A stretch of DNA of 64,000 bases from Pelagibacteraceae bacterium AG-349-L17 (GTDB lineage Bacteria > Pseudomonadota > Alphaproteobacteria > Pelagibacterales > Pelagibacteraceae), in assembly GCA_003278805.1 (NCBI GenBank), contig QCDC01000002.1:1-64000 (forward strand). Reading direction: 5' to 3'. Position 1 is the stretch's first letter, and every line of letters begins with the position of its first letter. Shown here piece after piece: positions 9,233-19,337 of this stretch. The position numbers and the translations under genes are program-made. Under the pieces are notes generated by a model that ran no database searches, was not told the origin of the DNA, and worked only from the letters and a program-made list of their open reading frames with translations.

Positions 9233-9602
9233 GGAAGATAATTTCAATAAACACTTAGGCAATAAGCTTAAGCTAAGAAGATTAGCTTTAGGTTTAACTC
9301 AAACTAAAGTAGCCAAAGCAATTAATGTTACATTTCAACAAATTCAAAAATATGAAAAAGGGACCAACGGCGTAAGTTCTATAAGATTACTGCAACTTTC
9401 AAATTATTTAAAAGTGCCGATCAATTATTTCTTTGAAGATTTTTCAGAATATTTAGTTAATTTAGAAAAATCACAGGAAGGTCACATGAATGTTAATTAT
9501 AATTTTTTAGTAAAATTATATTCAGAACTTAATGCTGATCAAAAATTAAAATTTAATAAATCTTTACAAATTTCAGGTTCAGGAATTTCAAAAGCAGTTT
9601 AA
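9231..9602 (+). CDS. Xre/Cro-family helix-turn-helix transcriptional regulator
   Basis: A 123-residue DNA-binding protein with an Xre-type helix-turn-helix at about residues 11-68 (LGNKLKLRRLALGLTQ, then IQKYEKG and LLQLSNYLKVPINYFF). The C-terminal 50 residues contain no ligand domain I recognise. This short Xre type with VPINYFFED is widespread in alphaproteobacteria, usually without a known target. It is monocistronic, between aapP and minus-strand tRNA genes. Its start codon sits in a perfect palindrome, suggesting autoregulation. Its targets are unknown. Confidence 0.88.
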   Translation: MEDNFNKHLGNKLKLRRLALGLTQTKVAKAINVTFQQIQKYEKGTNGVSSIRLLQLSNYLKVPINYFFEDFSEYLVNLEKSQEGHMNVNYNFLVKLYSELNADQKLKFNKSLQISGSGISKAV

Positions 9603-9663
9603 TTAAAGTTTAATTAAGACCCTAGATATTAATTTTTGAAATATTCTATTTTTAATTTGATTT

Positions 9664-9739
9664 TGGCTCCTCGGGCAGGACTCGAACCTGCGACCAATTG
9701 ATTAACAGTCAACTGCTCTACCAACTGAGCTACCGAGGA
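9664..9739 (-). tRNA. tRNA-Asn (anticodon GTT)
   Basis: On the minus strand, 76 bases fold into a cloverleaf. The acceptor stem is TCCTCGG/CCGAGGA, the D arm contains GCTCAGTTGGTAGAGC and the T loop TTCGAGT. The anticodon loop CTGTTAA gives anticodon GTT. The CCA end is encoded (complement TGG at 9664-9666). It lies 49 bases from tRNA-Cys on the same strand, so the two may share a transcript. Confidence 0.97.
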
Positions 9740-9788
9740 ATGTAAAAAGCAAACTTACTTTTTTTTATAACTAAAACAAGAATTTTTT

Positions 9789-9862
9789 TGGAGGCAACGC
9801 CCGGAATCGAACCGGGATACAAGGATTTGCAATCCTCTGCGTAACCATTCCGCCACGTTGCC
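9789..9862 (-). tRNA. tRNA-Cys (anticodon GCA)
   Basis: The minus strand gives a 74-base tRNA with acceptor GGCAACG/CGTTGCC, T arm CCCGGTTCGATTCCGGG and anticodon loop TTGCAAA, anticodon GCA. CCA is encoded at its 3' end (9789-9791 on the plus strand). It is divergent from valS, and the 124-base gap to valS must hold promoters for both directions. Confidence 0.97.
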
Positions 9863-9986
9863 ATCTTATTTTTAGCTAATAGCTACAGATGCCTTTTTAT
9901 ATTAAATTTTTTCTATTAGTCTATTAAATAACGATCCAAATTGATTATTGTTAATTTAGATTATTAAATTATAAACTTTAAAATCA

Positions 9987-12614
9987 ATGAGTTGCGAGAA
10001 ATATATACATTCTGATGTAGAAAATAGAATTTATTCTTATTGGGAAAAAAATGGTCTTTTTAAACCTAGAGAAAATTCAAAAAAATTCTCCATTGTAATT
10101 CCTCCGCCAAATGTAACTGGCAGTTTACATATGGGTCATGCTCTCAATAATTCTATTCAAGATTTATTAATTCGTTATCACAGAATGAATAATTATGAAA
10201 CATTATGGCAACCAGGTACAGATCATGCTGGTATAGCCACTCAAGCTTTAGTAGAGAAAAAATTATCTTCAGAAAAAATTGATAAAAATGAAATTGGAAG
10301 AGAAAAATTTATTGAAAAAGTTTGGGAGTGGAAAAATCAATATGGCGACATAATAATAAACCAGTTAAAAAAACTAGGTTGTTCCTGTGATTGGTCAAGA
10401 AATGCCTTTACCATGGATGAGAATTTATCCAAATCAGTAATTAAGGTATTTGTAGATCTTTACAATAAAGGGTTAATTTACAAAGATAAGAAATTAGTTA
10501 ATTGGGATACAGTTTTAAAAACAGCTATTTCAGATCTAGAAGTAGATCAAAGAGAGGTAAATTCTAAAATTTATTTCATCAGATATCCAATAGATGGTAC
10601 TGAAGAATTTATTACAATTGCAACAACAAGACCTGAAACTATGCTTGGTGATACAGCTATAGCTGTAAATCCAAAAGATGAAAGATTTAAATCTTTTGTA
10701 GGTAAAACAGTTACTATCCCAATTGTTGGAAGAAAAATTAAAATTATTGAAGATGATTATGCAGATCCTGAACAAGGAACTGGAGCATTAAAAATAACTC
10801 CAGCTCATGACTTTAATGACTATGAAGTTGGGCAAAGAAATAATCTTGAAATTATAAACATGTTTACTGAAGCAGGTAAAATAAATAAAAATGCTCCACA
10901 AACTTACGTAGGTCTTGATAGGTCTGAAGCAAGAAAAAAAATTTTACAAGAACTTAAAGAAAAAGAATTTTTTGTAAAAGAGGAGAATATAAAAAATAAA
11001 GTTCCTTATGGGGATAGATCTAATTCAATAATTGAACCTTTCTTAACAGAACAATGGTTTGCTGATGCAGGTAAATTATCTATTAAAGCTAAAGAAGTTG
11101 TTAATTTAAAAAAGACAAATTTCTTTCCTGAGAATTGGTCAAAAACTTATTTTCAATGGATGAATAATATTGAGCCATGGTGTATTTCAAGACAACTTTG
11201 GTGGGGCCACCAAATACCTGCTTGGTATGGTCCTGACGAAAAAATATTTGTTGCAGAAAATGAAGATGATGCAAAACAACAAGCAAAAAAACATTACGGT
11301 AAAGATGTTGAATTAAAAAGAGATCCTGATGTTTTAGATACTTGGTTCTCATCTGGCTTATGGCCATTTGCTACACTTGGTTGGCCAGATGATAATAAAT
11401 TTGTAGATAAATTTTACCCAACGTCAGTTTTGGTTACAGGTTTTGATATTATATTTTTCTGGGTAGCTAGGATGATTATGTTTGGTACTGAATTTTTAAA
11501 CAAAGAACCTTTTAAGGATATTTATGTTCATGCATTGGTTAGAGATGAGAAGGGACAAAAGATGTCTAAGTCTAAAGGTAATGTAATTGATCCTTTAGAT
11601 TTAATTGAAAAATATAGTGCAGATGCACTTAGATTCACTTTGTTATCTATGGCCTCACCAGGTACAGACGTTAAGCTTTCTGAAGATAGAGTAAAAGGTT
11701 ATAGAAATTTTTTAAATAAATTATGGAATGCAAATAACTTTTTAATCACTAATGAATGTGATTTTAAAAATATAGATAAAGTTCCTAGTTTAAATGTAAA
11801 TATTAACAAATGGATTTATTCAGAACTTGTTGAAACTAAAAATAAGATAGAAAAAAATCTTGAAGATTATAGATTTGATGAAGCTGCTAAAAATGCTTAT
11901 CAATTTGCATGGCATTCGTATTGTGATTGGTATTTAGAGCTATCTAAAACAATACTATTTTCGGAAGATGAAAAGGCTAAAGCAGAGGTTAAAAAGGTAT
12001 CATCTTTTGTATTCAAACAAATTTTGATTTTGCTACATCCTTTTATTCCTTTTGTTACCGAAGAAATTTGGCTTAAGAACAAATTTGATAATGACGGCAG
12101 TGATTACTTGATGCTTAAAAATTGGTTGTCGGGTGAGATGAATAAGGACAGTAGCACCGAACAGGTTGAAAATATCATTAACATTATTTCAGAGATTAGA
12201 TCATTTAAAAATGAGCTAAATGTAAGCCCAGGTTCATTTATTGATGTATCAATAAGCAATATTAATAAAAATCAAAAAGACTTTATTAATACAAATGAAA
12301 TTATTCTAAAAAAACTAGGAAGAATAAACAGCATATTAGATAAGGATTTAGATAAACCAGCTGCGACAATGGTTGTTTCTGGTGATTTGTTTAAGATTTA
12401 TTTTGATAAAGATGTTGATTTAAAATTAATAAAAGAAAATTTAAAAAACAAACAAAGTAGATTAGAGCAAGAGATGAATAAAATATCTCAAAGATTAGAG
12501 AATAAAAGTTTTGTCGACCGAGCTCCAAAAGAGATTGTTGAACAAGAAAAAAATAATTATAATAATTTAAAGAATGATATTGATAAAATATCAGTAACAA
12601 TAAAGGGTATATAA
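9987..12614 (+). CDS. valS: Valyl-tRNA synthetase
   Basis: Class I aminoacyl-tRNA synthetase that charges tRNA-Val. The HIGH motif appears as HMGH (48-51) in [15 protein letters not shown], the editing domain carries [15 protein letters not shown], and the KMSKS loop reads [11 protein letters not shown]. The last 60-70 residues form the lysine- and glutamate-rich coiled-coil arm seen in ValRS. The length of 875 matches the shorter ValRS type. A TATAAA at 9970-9975 lies only about 12 bases before the ATG, so the mRNA leader may be very short. The stop overlaps ilvD by one base. Confidence 0.97.
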   Translation: MSCEKYIHSDVENRIYSYWEKNGLFKPRENSKKFSIVIPPPNVTGSLHMGHALNNSIQDLLIRYHRMNNYETLWQPGTDHAGIATQALVEKKLSSEKIDKNEIGREKFIEKVWEWKNQYGDIIINQLKKLGCSCDWSRNAFTMDENLSKSVIKVFVDLYNKGLIYKDKKLVNWDTVLKTAISDLEVDQREVNSKIYFIRYPIDGTEEFITIATTRPETMLGDTAIAVNPKDERFKSFVGKTVTIPIVGRKIKIIEDDYADPEQGTGALKITPAHDFNDYEVGQRNNLEIINMFTEAGKINKNAPQTYVGLDRSEARKKILQELKEKEFFVKEENIKNKVPYGDRSNSIIEPFLTEQWFADAGKLSIKAKEVVNLKKTNFFPENWSKTYFQWMNNIEPWCISRQLWWGHQIPAWYGPDEKIFVAENEDDAKQQAKKHYGKDVELKRDPDVLDTWFSSGLWPFATLGWPDDNKFVDKFYPTSVLVTGFDIIFFWVARMIMFGTEFLNKEPFKDIYVHALVRDEKGQKMSKSKGNVIDPLDLIEKYSADALRFTLLSMASPGTDVKLSEDRVKGYRNFLNKLWNANNFLITNECDFKNIDKVPSLNVNINKWIYSELVETKNKIEKNLEDYRFDEAAKNAYQFAWHSYCDWYLELSKTILFSEDEKAKAEVKKVSSFVFKQILILLHPFIPFVTEEIWLKNKFDNDGSDYLMLKNWLSGEMNKDSSTEQVENIINIISEIRSFKNELNVSPGSFIDVSISNINKNQKDFINTNEIILKKLGRINSILDKDLDKPAATMVVSGDLFKIYFDKDVDLKLIKENLKNKQSRLEQEMNKISQRLENKSFVDRAPKEIVEQEKNNYNNLKNDIDKISVTIKGI

Positions 12615-14332
12615 TGGCTAAATTTAATAAAAAGAAACTTCCAAGTAGACATACATCATTAGGGGCAGATAGAGCTCCACACAGATCGTTTTATTATGCT
12701 ATGGGGGAAACCGAGAAAGATGTTGCAAAACCCTTTGTTGGTGTCGTTTCTACATGGAATGAGGCAGCTCCTTGTAACATTGCGCTAATGAGACAGGCTC
12801 AATCAGTTAAGAAAGGAGTTAGAGCAAATGGTGGAACTCCAAGAGAATTTTGTACAATTACTGTAACAGACGGTATTGCAATGGGTCATGAAGGAATGAA
12901 GTCTTCATTGATATCTAGAGAAATAATCGCTGACTCAGCTGAACTTACGGTAAGAGGTCATTGTTATGATGCTTTAGTAGGGATTGCAGGATGTGATAAA
13001 TCTTTACCAGGTCTAATGATGTCTATGGTTAGATTAAATGTACCAAGTGTATTTATATATGGTGGATCGATCCTTCCAGGCAAATATAAAGGGAAAGACG
13101 TAACAGTTGTGGATGTATTTGAGGCGGTTGGAAAACATTCAACAGGTCAAATGTCTGCTGCAGAACTTAGAAAATTAGAATTAGTTGCTTGTCCAAGTGC
13201 AGGCGCTTGTGGAGGTCAATTCACAGCAAATACAATGGCATGTGTATCTGAAGCAATTGGATTAGCACTTCCTTATTCAGCAGGAACACCAGCACCATAT
13301 GAAGAAAGAGATAAATATGCAAAAGCTAGTGGTAAAACGGTTATGAACCTTTTGAAAAAAGGAATTAAACCAAGAGATATTGTTACAAGAAAAGCTCTAG
13401 AAAACGCTGCAACTGTAGTTGCTGCAACTGGTGGTTCTACAAATGCAGGATTACATTTACCTGCTATTGCAAACGAAGCAGGAATTAAATTTGATTTAAT
13501 GGATGTTGCTAAAATTTTTAAAAGAACACCTTATCTTGCAGATTTAAAACCAGGCGGAAAATATGTTGCTAAAGATATGTGGTTAGCAGGTGGCGTTCCA
13601 ATGTTATTAAAAACTTTATATGAAGGTGGATATATTCATGGTGATTGCATGACTGTTACTGGAAAAACTATGAAGGAAAATTTAAAAGCAATTAAATTTA
13701 ATCCAAAACAAAAAGTAATGAGATCTTATAAAAATCCGTTATCACCAACTGGAGGAGTTGTTGGATTAAAAGGAAACTTAGCACCGGAAGGTGCAATTGT
13801 TAAAGTTGCTGGACTTAAAAAATTACAATTTACTGGAAAAGCAAGATGCTTTGAAAATGAGGAAAGTGCAATGAAAGCTGTTCAAAGCAAAAAGTATAAC
13901 GATGGTGATGTAATTATAATTAGATACGAAGGACCTGTTGGAGGTCCAGGTATGAGAGAAATGTTATCGACAACAAGTGCAATCTACGGACAAGGAAAAG
14001 GGGAGAAAGTAGCCCTTATTACAGACGGTAGGTTCTCTGGTGCCACAAGAGGCTTTTGTGTCGGTCACGTGGGCCCTGAGGCGGCTCTAGGGGGTCCTAT
14101 AGGCCTTTTACGTACAGGAGATATCATCGATATAGACGCCAAGAAGGGAACTATAAATGTAAGACTTTCTAAAAAAGAAATGGCTGCAAGAAAAAGAAAA
14201 TGGAAGGCTAGAAAATCAGATTTTGGATCAGGTACTTTATGGAAATATGCGCAAACAGTTGGACCTGCATATTTAGGAGCACCAACACATCCAGGTAAGA
14301 AAAAAGAAGTTAAGGATTATTCAGAGATTTAA
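12614..14332 (+). CDS. ilvD: Dihydroxy-acid dehydratase
   Basis: Fe-S dehydratase that makes the 2-keto acids of valine and isoleucine. The cluster cysteines are seen as Cys54 (AAPCNIAL), Cys127 (GCDKSLPG) and Cys199 (CPSAGACGG). The conserved C-terminal block [20 protein letters not shown] is intact. The length of 572 is normal. Its one-base overlaps with valS and manC (TAATG) suggest coupled translation; a link between valine synthesis and valine charging is plausible. The stretch around 13,980-14,160 is far more GC-rich than the rest of the gene, with codons unusual for this genome. Confidence 0.97.
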   Translation: MAKFNKKKLPSRHTSLGADRAPHRSFYYAMGETEKDVAKPFVGVVSTWNEAAPCNIALMRQAQSVKKGVRANGGTPREFCTITVTDGIAMGHEGMKSSLISREIIADSAELTVRGHCYDALVGIAGCDKSLPGLMMSMVRLNVPSVFIYGGSILPGKYKGKDVTVVDVFEAVGKHSTGQMSAAELRKLELVACPSAGACGGQFTANTMACVSEAIGLALPYSAGTPAPYEERDKYAKASGKTVMNLLKKGIKPRDIVTRKALENAATVVAATGGSTNAGLHLPAIANEAGIKFDLMDVAKIFKRTPYLADLKPGGKYVAKDMWLAGGVPMLLKTLYEGGYIHGDCMTVTGKTMKENLKAIKFNPKQKVMRSYKNPLSPTGGVVGLKGNLAPEGAIVKVAGLKKLQFTGKARCFENEESAMKAVQSKKYNDGDVIIIRYEGPVGGPGMREMLSTTSAIYGQGKGEKVALITDGRFSGATRGFCVGHVGPEAALGGPIGLLRTGDIIDIDAKKGTINVRLSKKEMAARKRKWKARKSDFGSGTLWKYAQTVGPAYLGAPTHPGKKKEVKDYSEI

Positions 14333-15537
14333 TGAAAATTCGTCCAGTTATTTTATGTGGAGGTGCTGGAACTCGACTTTGGCCAAATTCTAAAAATCAT
14401 CAAGCTAAACAGTTTATTGATTTTGGTAATTGGACTTTACTAGGAAAAACACTTGAGAGAACAAAAGCATCAATATTTGATGCTCCAGTTATAAGTACAA
14501 ATAAAAAATATCTTAAACAAATAAAACAACATCTTAGAAAGTATAAAATAAATAATTACAAAATTGTTCTAGAACCAGCAAAAAGAAACACTGCACCAGC
14601 TATATTAAGTACGGCTTTGATTAAAGACATTCCAGACAATCAACCTTTAATGTTTTTTTCAGCAGATCATTTAATTGAAAAGATGAGTATTTTTAATAAG
14701 GCTATTAATAAAAACAAAAAAAATTTAAGTGATCAAAATATATTTATATTTGGTATAAAACCAAGCTCACCATCTAGCGAATATGGTTATTTTTTAACTA
14801 AAAAAATCAAAGGTAACATTAATAAAGTAACTAGATTTATTGAAAAACCAAAAGAAGCTAAGGCCAAACAAATTATAAAGAATAAAGGCTATTGGAATTC
14901 TGGAATGTTTTATCTTAGAAAAGATTCTATTATTAATAACTTTAAAAAATATCAGCCCAAAACTTACAGAAATTGTTTAGATGCAGTTAGCAAAGCAAAA
15001 TATAAGGCTAATACATATTATCTAAATAAAGCTTCATTCATAAAAGCGACTGCCAAATCATTTGATTATGCAATTCTAGAAAAAACTAAACAAATTAACG
15101 CTATCAAATTAGACATTCCTTGGTCAGATCTTGGTAGTTGGAAAGAAATTTTGAAGATGTATGATAAAAATAAAAGGAAATATATTAAGAAAAAAAATGT
15201 CTATTACCGTCCATGGGGCAGATATACTAATCTATTTGAAGGAAAAGAGTTTTTAATAAAAGAACTATACGTAAAACCAAAAGGCATCTTAAGTTTACAA
15301 AAACACCATCACCGAGCTGAACATTGGTTAGTCACACAAGGAAATGCTAAAATAACTCTTAACAAAGATATTATAATTAAAAAGCCAGGTGAACATATAT
15401 TCATTCCTTTAGAAGCAATTCATAGAGTTCAAAATCCAGGAAAAAAACCTGTAAAAATTGTTGAAGCTCAAGTTGGCTCAATTTTGAAGGAAAGTGATAT
15501 TGTTAGATATCAAGATGTATATGGTAGAGTGAAGTAA
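14332..15537 (+). CDS. manC: Mannose-1-phosphate guanylyltransferase (ManC-like, with cupin domain)
   Basis: Makes GDP-mannose from mannose-1-phosphate and GTP, for surface polysaccharide or glycolipid. The nucleotidyltransferase motif VILCGGAGTRLWPNS (7-21) and KQF are clear. The EKP motif (FIEKPKEA) and the WNSGMF segment also fit. The C-terminal 110 residues form a cupin like the isomerase half of bifunctional ManC/AlgA proteins (RPWGRYTNLFEG, LQKHHHRAEHWLVTQG). At 401 residues it is shorter than the usual 470, mostly by compaction. Whether it keeps phosphomannose isomerase activity is uncertain. It overlaps ilvD and phoR by one base each. Confidence 0.9.
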   Translation: MKIRPVILCGGAGTRLWPNSKNHQAKQFIDFGNWTLLGKTLERTKASIFDAPVISTNKKYLKQIKQHLRKYKINNYKIVLEPAKRNTAPAILSTALIKDIPDNQPLMFFSADHLIEKMSIFNKAINKNKKNLSDQNIFIFGIKPSSPSSEYGYFLTKKIKGNINKVTRFIEKPKEAKAKQIIKNKGYWNSGMFYLRKDSIINNFKKYQPKTYRNCLDAVSKAKYKANTYYLNKASFIKATAKSFDYAILEKTKQINAIKLDIPWSDLGSWKEILKMYDKNKRKYIKKKNVYYRPWGRYTNLFEGKEFLIKELYVKPKGILSLQKHHHRAEHWLVTQGNAKITLNKDIIIKKPGEHIFIPLEAIHRVQNPGKKPVKIVEAQVGSILKESDIVRYQDVYGRVK

Positions 15538-16694
15538 TGGAGTTATTAACAATAATTTTATTAGTAATAATTGTTCTTCTTACTTATCTATTATTAAAAA
15601 AAGAAAAAGTATTAGGTATTAATACTGAAACTAAAGATAATAATGATCAAATTAAAGTTGTAGACAATAAAGATTATAGAAAAAATATTTATAATTTATT
15701 AAATTATATTCCTGAGGGAATAATAATTTTAGACAAAGGTAAGAAAATTCTTTTTAGCAACAACTCTTCTAATAAATTATTTCAGATAAAATTAGATGAG
15801 AATATAAGTGGCTTTTTAAGAAACCCTGATCTTTTAAGTTCGATTGATAAATCATTTGAAAGTAACAATATTTCAGATCTTGAAATTGAAATTAGAAATC
15901 AAGCTGTTCAAAGATTAAATATAACCATTTACCTTGATCAGAATAATCTTTTTTTTGATGAAGTGTGTTGTGTCTTATTTATAAGGGATTTAACTGAATT
16001 TCATAAATTCCAACAATTAAAATCTGATTTTGTGGCCAATGTATCACATGAGCTAAGAACACCTCTACAATCCATTAAAATGGGACTTGAAACATTTGAA
16101 AATAATTCAGATTTAAAAAAGAATTCGGAAGTAACTAATTTATTACCAGTAATGAGCTCTCAATCTGAGAGAATGGAAAATTTAATTAGAGATTTATTGT
16201 CATTATCTAAAATTGAATTACAGGAACATATACGACCAACGCATGAAATAGATCTTATAGAATTGATTGATTATGTTATTAAAACTTATGAAAAAATAAT
16301 TAGTAAAAATAATATTAGTATTAAATTTAATAAAACTGATAATTTTAAAATAATTGGTGATAGAGATAAATTAATAGAAATTTTTACTAATCTTATAGAT
16401 AATTCAATCAAATACAGTGATAAAAATAAAGAAATTACAATCACTGCTAAAAAAGATGGTGAGTATAACACTGTTTCAGTAGCAGATCAGGGAATAGGTA
16501 TTCCAAAAGAGTCTATACATAGAATCACTGAGAGATTTTTTACAGTTGATCCAAGTAAAAGCCGAAGTGTAGGTGGTACTGGTCTTGGATTAGCCATTGT
16601 AAAACATTTAGTCTCACAACATAGAGCTGAGATGGACATTAATAGTATTGAAAATAAAGGAACTACAATAGACATCAAATTTAATCCTTTGTAA
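15537..16694 (+). CDS. phoR: Phosphate regulon sensor histidine kinase PhoR
   Basis: Membrane sensor kinase that phosphorylates PhoB when phosphate is scarce. It has one N-terminal membrane span (about 3-20), a PAS-like region (about 50-150), and HisKA with His171 in FVANVSHELRTPLQS. The HATPase has its N box near NLIDNSIKYS and the G boxes DQGIGIP and GGTGLGLAIVKHL. The length of 385 is normal. Its start overlaps the manC stop by one base, so it lies at the end of the valS-ilvD-manC transcript and not with phoB. The pstS gene, headed by a Pho box, follows downstream. Confidence 0.92.
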   Translation: MELLTIILLVIIVLLTYLLLKKEKVLGINTETKDNNDQIKVVDNKDYRKNIYNLLNYIPEGIIILDKGKKILFSNNSSNKLFQIKLDENISGFLRNPDLLSSIDKSFESNNISDLEIEIRNQAVQRLNITIYLDQNNLFFDEVCCVLFIRDLTEFHKFQQLKSDFVANVSHELRTPLQSIKMGLETFENNSDLKKNSEVTNLLPVMSSQSERMENLIRDLLSLSKIELQEHIRPTHEIDLIELIDYVIKTYEKIISKNNISIKFNKTDNFKIIGDRDKLIEIFTNLIDNSIKYSDKNKEITITAKKDGEYNTVSVADQGIGIPKESIHRITERFFTVDPSKSRSVGGTGLGLAIVKHLVSQHRAEMDINSIENKGTTIDIKFNPL

Positions 16695-16714
16695 TTCAAC
16701 TAAAAAGTTAGTCT

Positions 16715-16732
16715 TTGTAACAAAAGTTTAAC
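16715..16732 (+). promoter_or_regulatory. Pho box upstream of pstS
   Basis: Two seven-base direct repeats, TTGTAAC (16715-16721) and GTTTAAC (16726-16732), are separated by AAAA. This is the 7-4-7 layout of PhoB binding sites (family consensus CTGTCAT-N4-CTGTCAT). A possible -10 element TAATAA (16740-16745) follows seven bases after the box, so the box would replace the -35 region as in known Pho promoters. The box is about 70 bases before the pstS start. Confidence 0.75.
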
Positions 16733-16801
16733 CTTCCTTTAATAAAGTATTAAAGAATCAGAATTATTTAGTTTTGCATTATGAATTTAACAAGGAGAAA
16801 T

Positions 16802-17821
16802 ATGAATAAATTAACAAGTATATTTATAGGCTTTCTTTTAGTAATTGGTTTTACGACATCAAGTTACTCAAGAGATCAAATCAAAATAGTGGGGTCATCA
16901 ACTGTTTACCCTTATGCAACAGTAGTTGCAGAAAAGTTTGGTAAAAGTGGAAAATTCAAAACACCAGTTATTGAAAGTACAGGAACTGGTGGTGGAATGA
17001 AATTATTCTGTGCTGGAGTTGGTGCTAATCATCCAGATATTACTAATGCTTCAAGAGCAATTAAACCTAAGGAAAAAACTTTATGTGAAAAAAATGGAGT
17101 TTCCGAAATTATTGAAATTGTAGTAGGCAATGATGGAATTTCATTTGCACATGCTGTTAGTGCTCCAGATGCAGATTTTACAAAAGAGCAATTGTGGAGA
17201 GCTTTAGCTGCTAAAGTTGATGTTGATGGTAAACTTGTTGAAAATCCATACAAAAAATGGAGTGATATAGATGCAAGTCTTCCTAATAAAAAAATTGAAA
17301 TTTTAGTTGCTCCTCCAACTTCTGGTACTAGAGACGCATGGAATTCTCTTGTAATGGTTAAAGGATGTACAAAAACTGCTAAATCTTTATTTGGTGATAA
17401 AGCTAAAAAAGAATGTGCTAAAATTAGAGAAGATGGTTACGCTGTAGAAGCAGGTGAAAATGATACTTTAATTGTACAAAAACTTACATCTAACCCTGAT
17501 GCTTTTGGTTTTTTTGGTTATAGTTATCTAGTTGCTAATAAAGATAAGGTTAAAGCATCCTCTGTTGAAGGAGTTCAACCATCTTTAGAAGGTATTCAAG
17601 ATTACTCTTATCCGATAGCAAGACCTTTGTTTTTTTATGTTAAAAAAGCTCACATAGGTGTAATTCCTGGCATTCAGGAATTTTTAAAAGAGTTCACTTC
17701 TAAAAAAGCTATGAGTAACAGAGGTTACTTAGCGAAAATAGGATTAGTCCCTTTAGCATCTGAAGAATACCAAATAACAAGAACAGCTGCTTTAGATTTA
17801 AACACAATAAGTATCAAATAA
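16802..17821 (+). CDS. pstS: Phosphate ABC transporter, periplasmic phosphate-binding protein
   Basis: High-affinity periplasmic phosphate binder of the Pst importer. The signal peptide is MNKLTSIFIGFLLVIGFTTSSYS, then DQIKIVGSSTVYPYA. Phosphate-contact regions GSSTVYP, STGTGGG and the later SGTRDAW are present. I choose the ATG at 16802 because AAGGAG lies just before it. An in-frame ATG seven codons upstream (16781) would put the ribosome-binding site inside the gene. The protein is 339 residues. It is preceded by a Pho box and followed by a strong terminator, so it can be expressed separately from pstCAB. Confidence 0.95.
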   Translation: MNKLTSIFIGFLLVIGFTTSSYSRDQIKIVGSSTVYPYATVVAEKFGKSGKFKTPVIESTGTGGGMKLFCAGVGANHPDITNASRAIKPKEKTLCEKNGVSEIIEIVVGNDGISFAHAVSAPDADFTKEQLWRALAAKVDVDGKLVENPYKKWSDIDASLPNKKIEILVAPPTSGTRDAWNSLVMVKGCTKTAKSLFGDKAKKECAKIREDGYAVEAGENDTLIVQKLTSNPDAFGFFGYSYLVANKDKVKASSVEGVQPSLEGIQDYSYPIARPLFFYVKKAHIGVIPGIQEFLKEFTSKKAMSNRGYLAKIGLVPLASEEYQITRTAALDLNTISIK

Positions 17822-17840
17822 ATTTAAACTTATCCCCAAT

Positions 17841-17870
17841 AAAAGGCCAGTAAATACTGGCCTTTTATTT
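17841..17870 (+). terminator. Hairpin terminator after pstS
   Basis: A long perfect inverted repeat, AAAAGGCCAGTA (17841-17852) and TACTGGCCTTTT (17855-17866), has only AA between its arms and ends in a run of T. The A and T flanks could make it work in both directions. It isolates pstS from the second Pho promoter that drives pstC. Confidence 0.85.
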
Positions 17871-17891
17871 AATTTCAATTTCAGAGTTAGT

Positions 17892-17909
17892 TTGTAACAA
17901 AAATGTAAC
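17892..17909 (+). promoter_or_regulatory. Pho box upstream of pstC
   Basis: TTGTAAC (17892-17898) and ATGTAAC (17903-17909) are near-identical direct repeats separated by AAAA, the same 7-4-7 layout as the box before pstS. A possible -10 element TTATAG (17919-17924) follows nine bases later. The pstC start codon is at 17934, so the leader would be very short. Confidence 0.75.
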
Positions 17910-17933
17910 ATTTAAAAGTTATAGAAACCTCGA

Positions 17934-19337
17934 ATGAACTTCGTTCTAATATTTTTAATAACAATATTTTCTCTATCATTATTTTTTTATGGAAGGTCAA
18001 AAACTAAAAGTATTGCAATCGAAAAAAATATTAAATTAAATGCATTACCTAAATTTTATGGATATTACCTTGTTTTATGGTGTTCAATTCCTTCTCTAGT
18101 TTTTTTATTAATATGGTCATTATTTGAGCCTGTAATAGTTAAATCAATAATAATTGAAACTGCAGCAAATCAAGGGGCTATTTTTAATGACAAAAATGAA
18201 GCTAATTTAATTTATGAAAAAATCAAAGCTATTCATTTAGGAACTTATTTTGGTGATATTGACAATATTTTAAGAGAAAGCGCACTTGCTTATGCAAAAT
18301 TTATTAATCTTTTTACAAATTCAAAAGTTGTACTAATTTTTGCTATAGTAATAGTATCGGTAATTTATTCCTTAAAAAAAATTAACAAAAATAATAAAGC
18401 AAGAGATGATGTAGAAATTATATTAAAAGGCTTATTGTTTGTATCATCTCTTATTGCAATTTTAACAACACTAGGAATAATTTTTTCATTATTATTTGAA
18501 AGTATTAAATTTTTTTCTGTAATTAATATTTTTGATTATTTATTTGGAACAAATTGGAGCCCACAAAGAGCTTTTGTAAGAGATGCCTCTTCAATTACTG
18601 CAGCAGAATTTGAAGAATTAAAGGATGCTTTCGGTTTTATTCCTTTAATTGCTGGAACAACTTTTATTGCATTCATAGCAATGTTAGTTGCAGTTCCAAT
18701 TGGACTTTTTTCAGGAATTTATATGGCAGAATACGCCTCATTAAAAATTAGAAGGATTTCAAAACCAATAATCGAAATTTTAGCAGGTATTCCAACTGTT
18801 GTTTATGGTTTTTTTGCAGCTTTAACAGTTGGACCTTTTTTTAGACAAATTGGAGAAAATTTTGGTTTAACAGTTTCATCAGAAAGTGCTTTGGCAGCAG
18901 GATTGATAATGGGTATAATGATCATACCGTATGTCTCATCCTTATCAGATGATGTAATTAATTCTGTCCCTCAATCACTTAGAGATGGTTCATATGCAAT
19001 TGGTGCTACAAAATCTGAAACAATTAAAAAAGTAGTTATACCTGCGGCTTTACCGGGAATAATAGGTTCTATTCTTTTAGCAGTCTCAAGAGCAATAGGT
19101 GAAACTATGATCGTTGTGATGGCTGCGGGTCTAGCTGCAAACCTTACTATAAATCCTCTTGAATCAACCACAACAATCACAACTCAAATAGTTATGATTT
19201 TAGTTGGTGACCAAGAGTTTGATAGCCCTAAAACACAATCTGCATTTGCTCTAGGGTTAACATTATTTATTGCAACCTTAATTTTGAATTACATTGCTCA
19301 AAGAGCTGTTAAAAAATATCGAGAAAAGTATGACTAA
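17934..19337 (+). CDS. pstC: Phosphate ABC transporter permease PstC
   Basis: Membrane channel subunit of the Pst importer. The conserved core is in the C-terminal half (PIGLFSGIYMAEYAS, then EILAGIPTVVYGFFAAL and the coupling segment SLRDGSYAIGATKSETIKKVVIPAALPGI). At 467 residues it is much longer than the 319-residue E. coli protein. The N-terminal 180 residues hold extra membrane spans and a soluble loop, a form also known in other alphaproteobacteria. It is headed by its own Pho box, and its end overlaps pstA by eight bases. Confidence 0.93.
   Translation: MNFVLIFLITIFSLSLFFYGRSKTKSIAIEKNIKLNALPKFYGYYLVLWCSIPSLVFLLIWSLFEPVIVKSIIIETAANQGAIFNDKNEANLIYEKIKAIHLGTYFGDIDNILRESALAYAKFINLFTNSKVVLIFAIVIVSVIYSLKKINKNNKARDDVEIILKGLLFVSSLIAILTTLGIIFSLLFESIKFFSVINIFDYLFGTNWSPQRAFVRDASSITAAEFEELKDAFGFIPLIAGTTFIAFIAMLVAVPIGLFSGIYMAEYASLKIRRISKPIIEILAGIPTVVYGFFAALTVGPFFRQIGENFGLTVSSESALAAGLIMGIMIIPYVSSLSDDVINSVPQSLRDGSYAIGATKSETIKKVVIPAALPGIIGSILLAVSRAIGETMIVVMAAGLAANLTINPLESTTTITTQIVMILVGDQEFDSPKTQSAFALGLTLFIATLILNYIAQRAVKKYREKYD

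Noticed and set aside
16781-16801. Upstream in-frame ATG for pstS
   Set aside because: A strong AAGGAG lies between it and ATG 16802, and the signal peptide is best formed from the second start.
19294-19329. Upstream extension of pstA
   Set aside because: It would overlap pstC by 44 bases. The ATG at 19330 gives a short overlap like others in the window.
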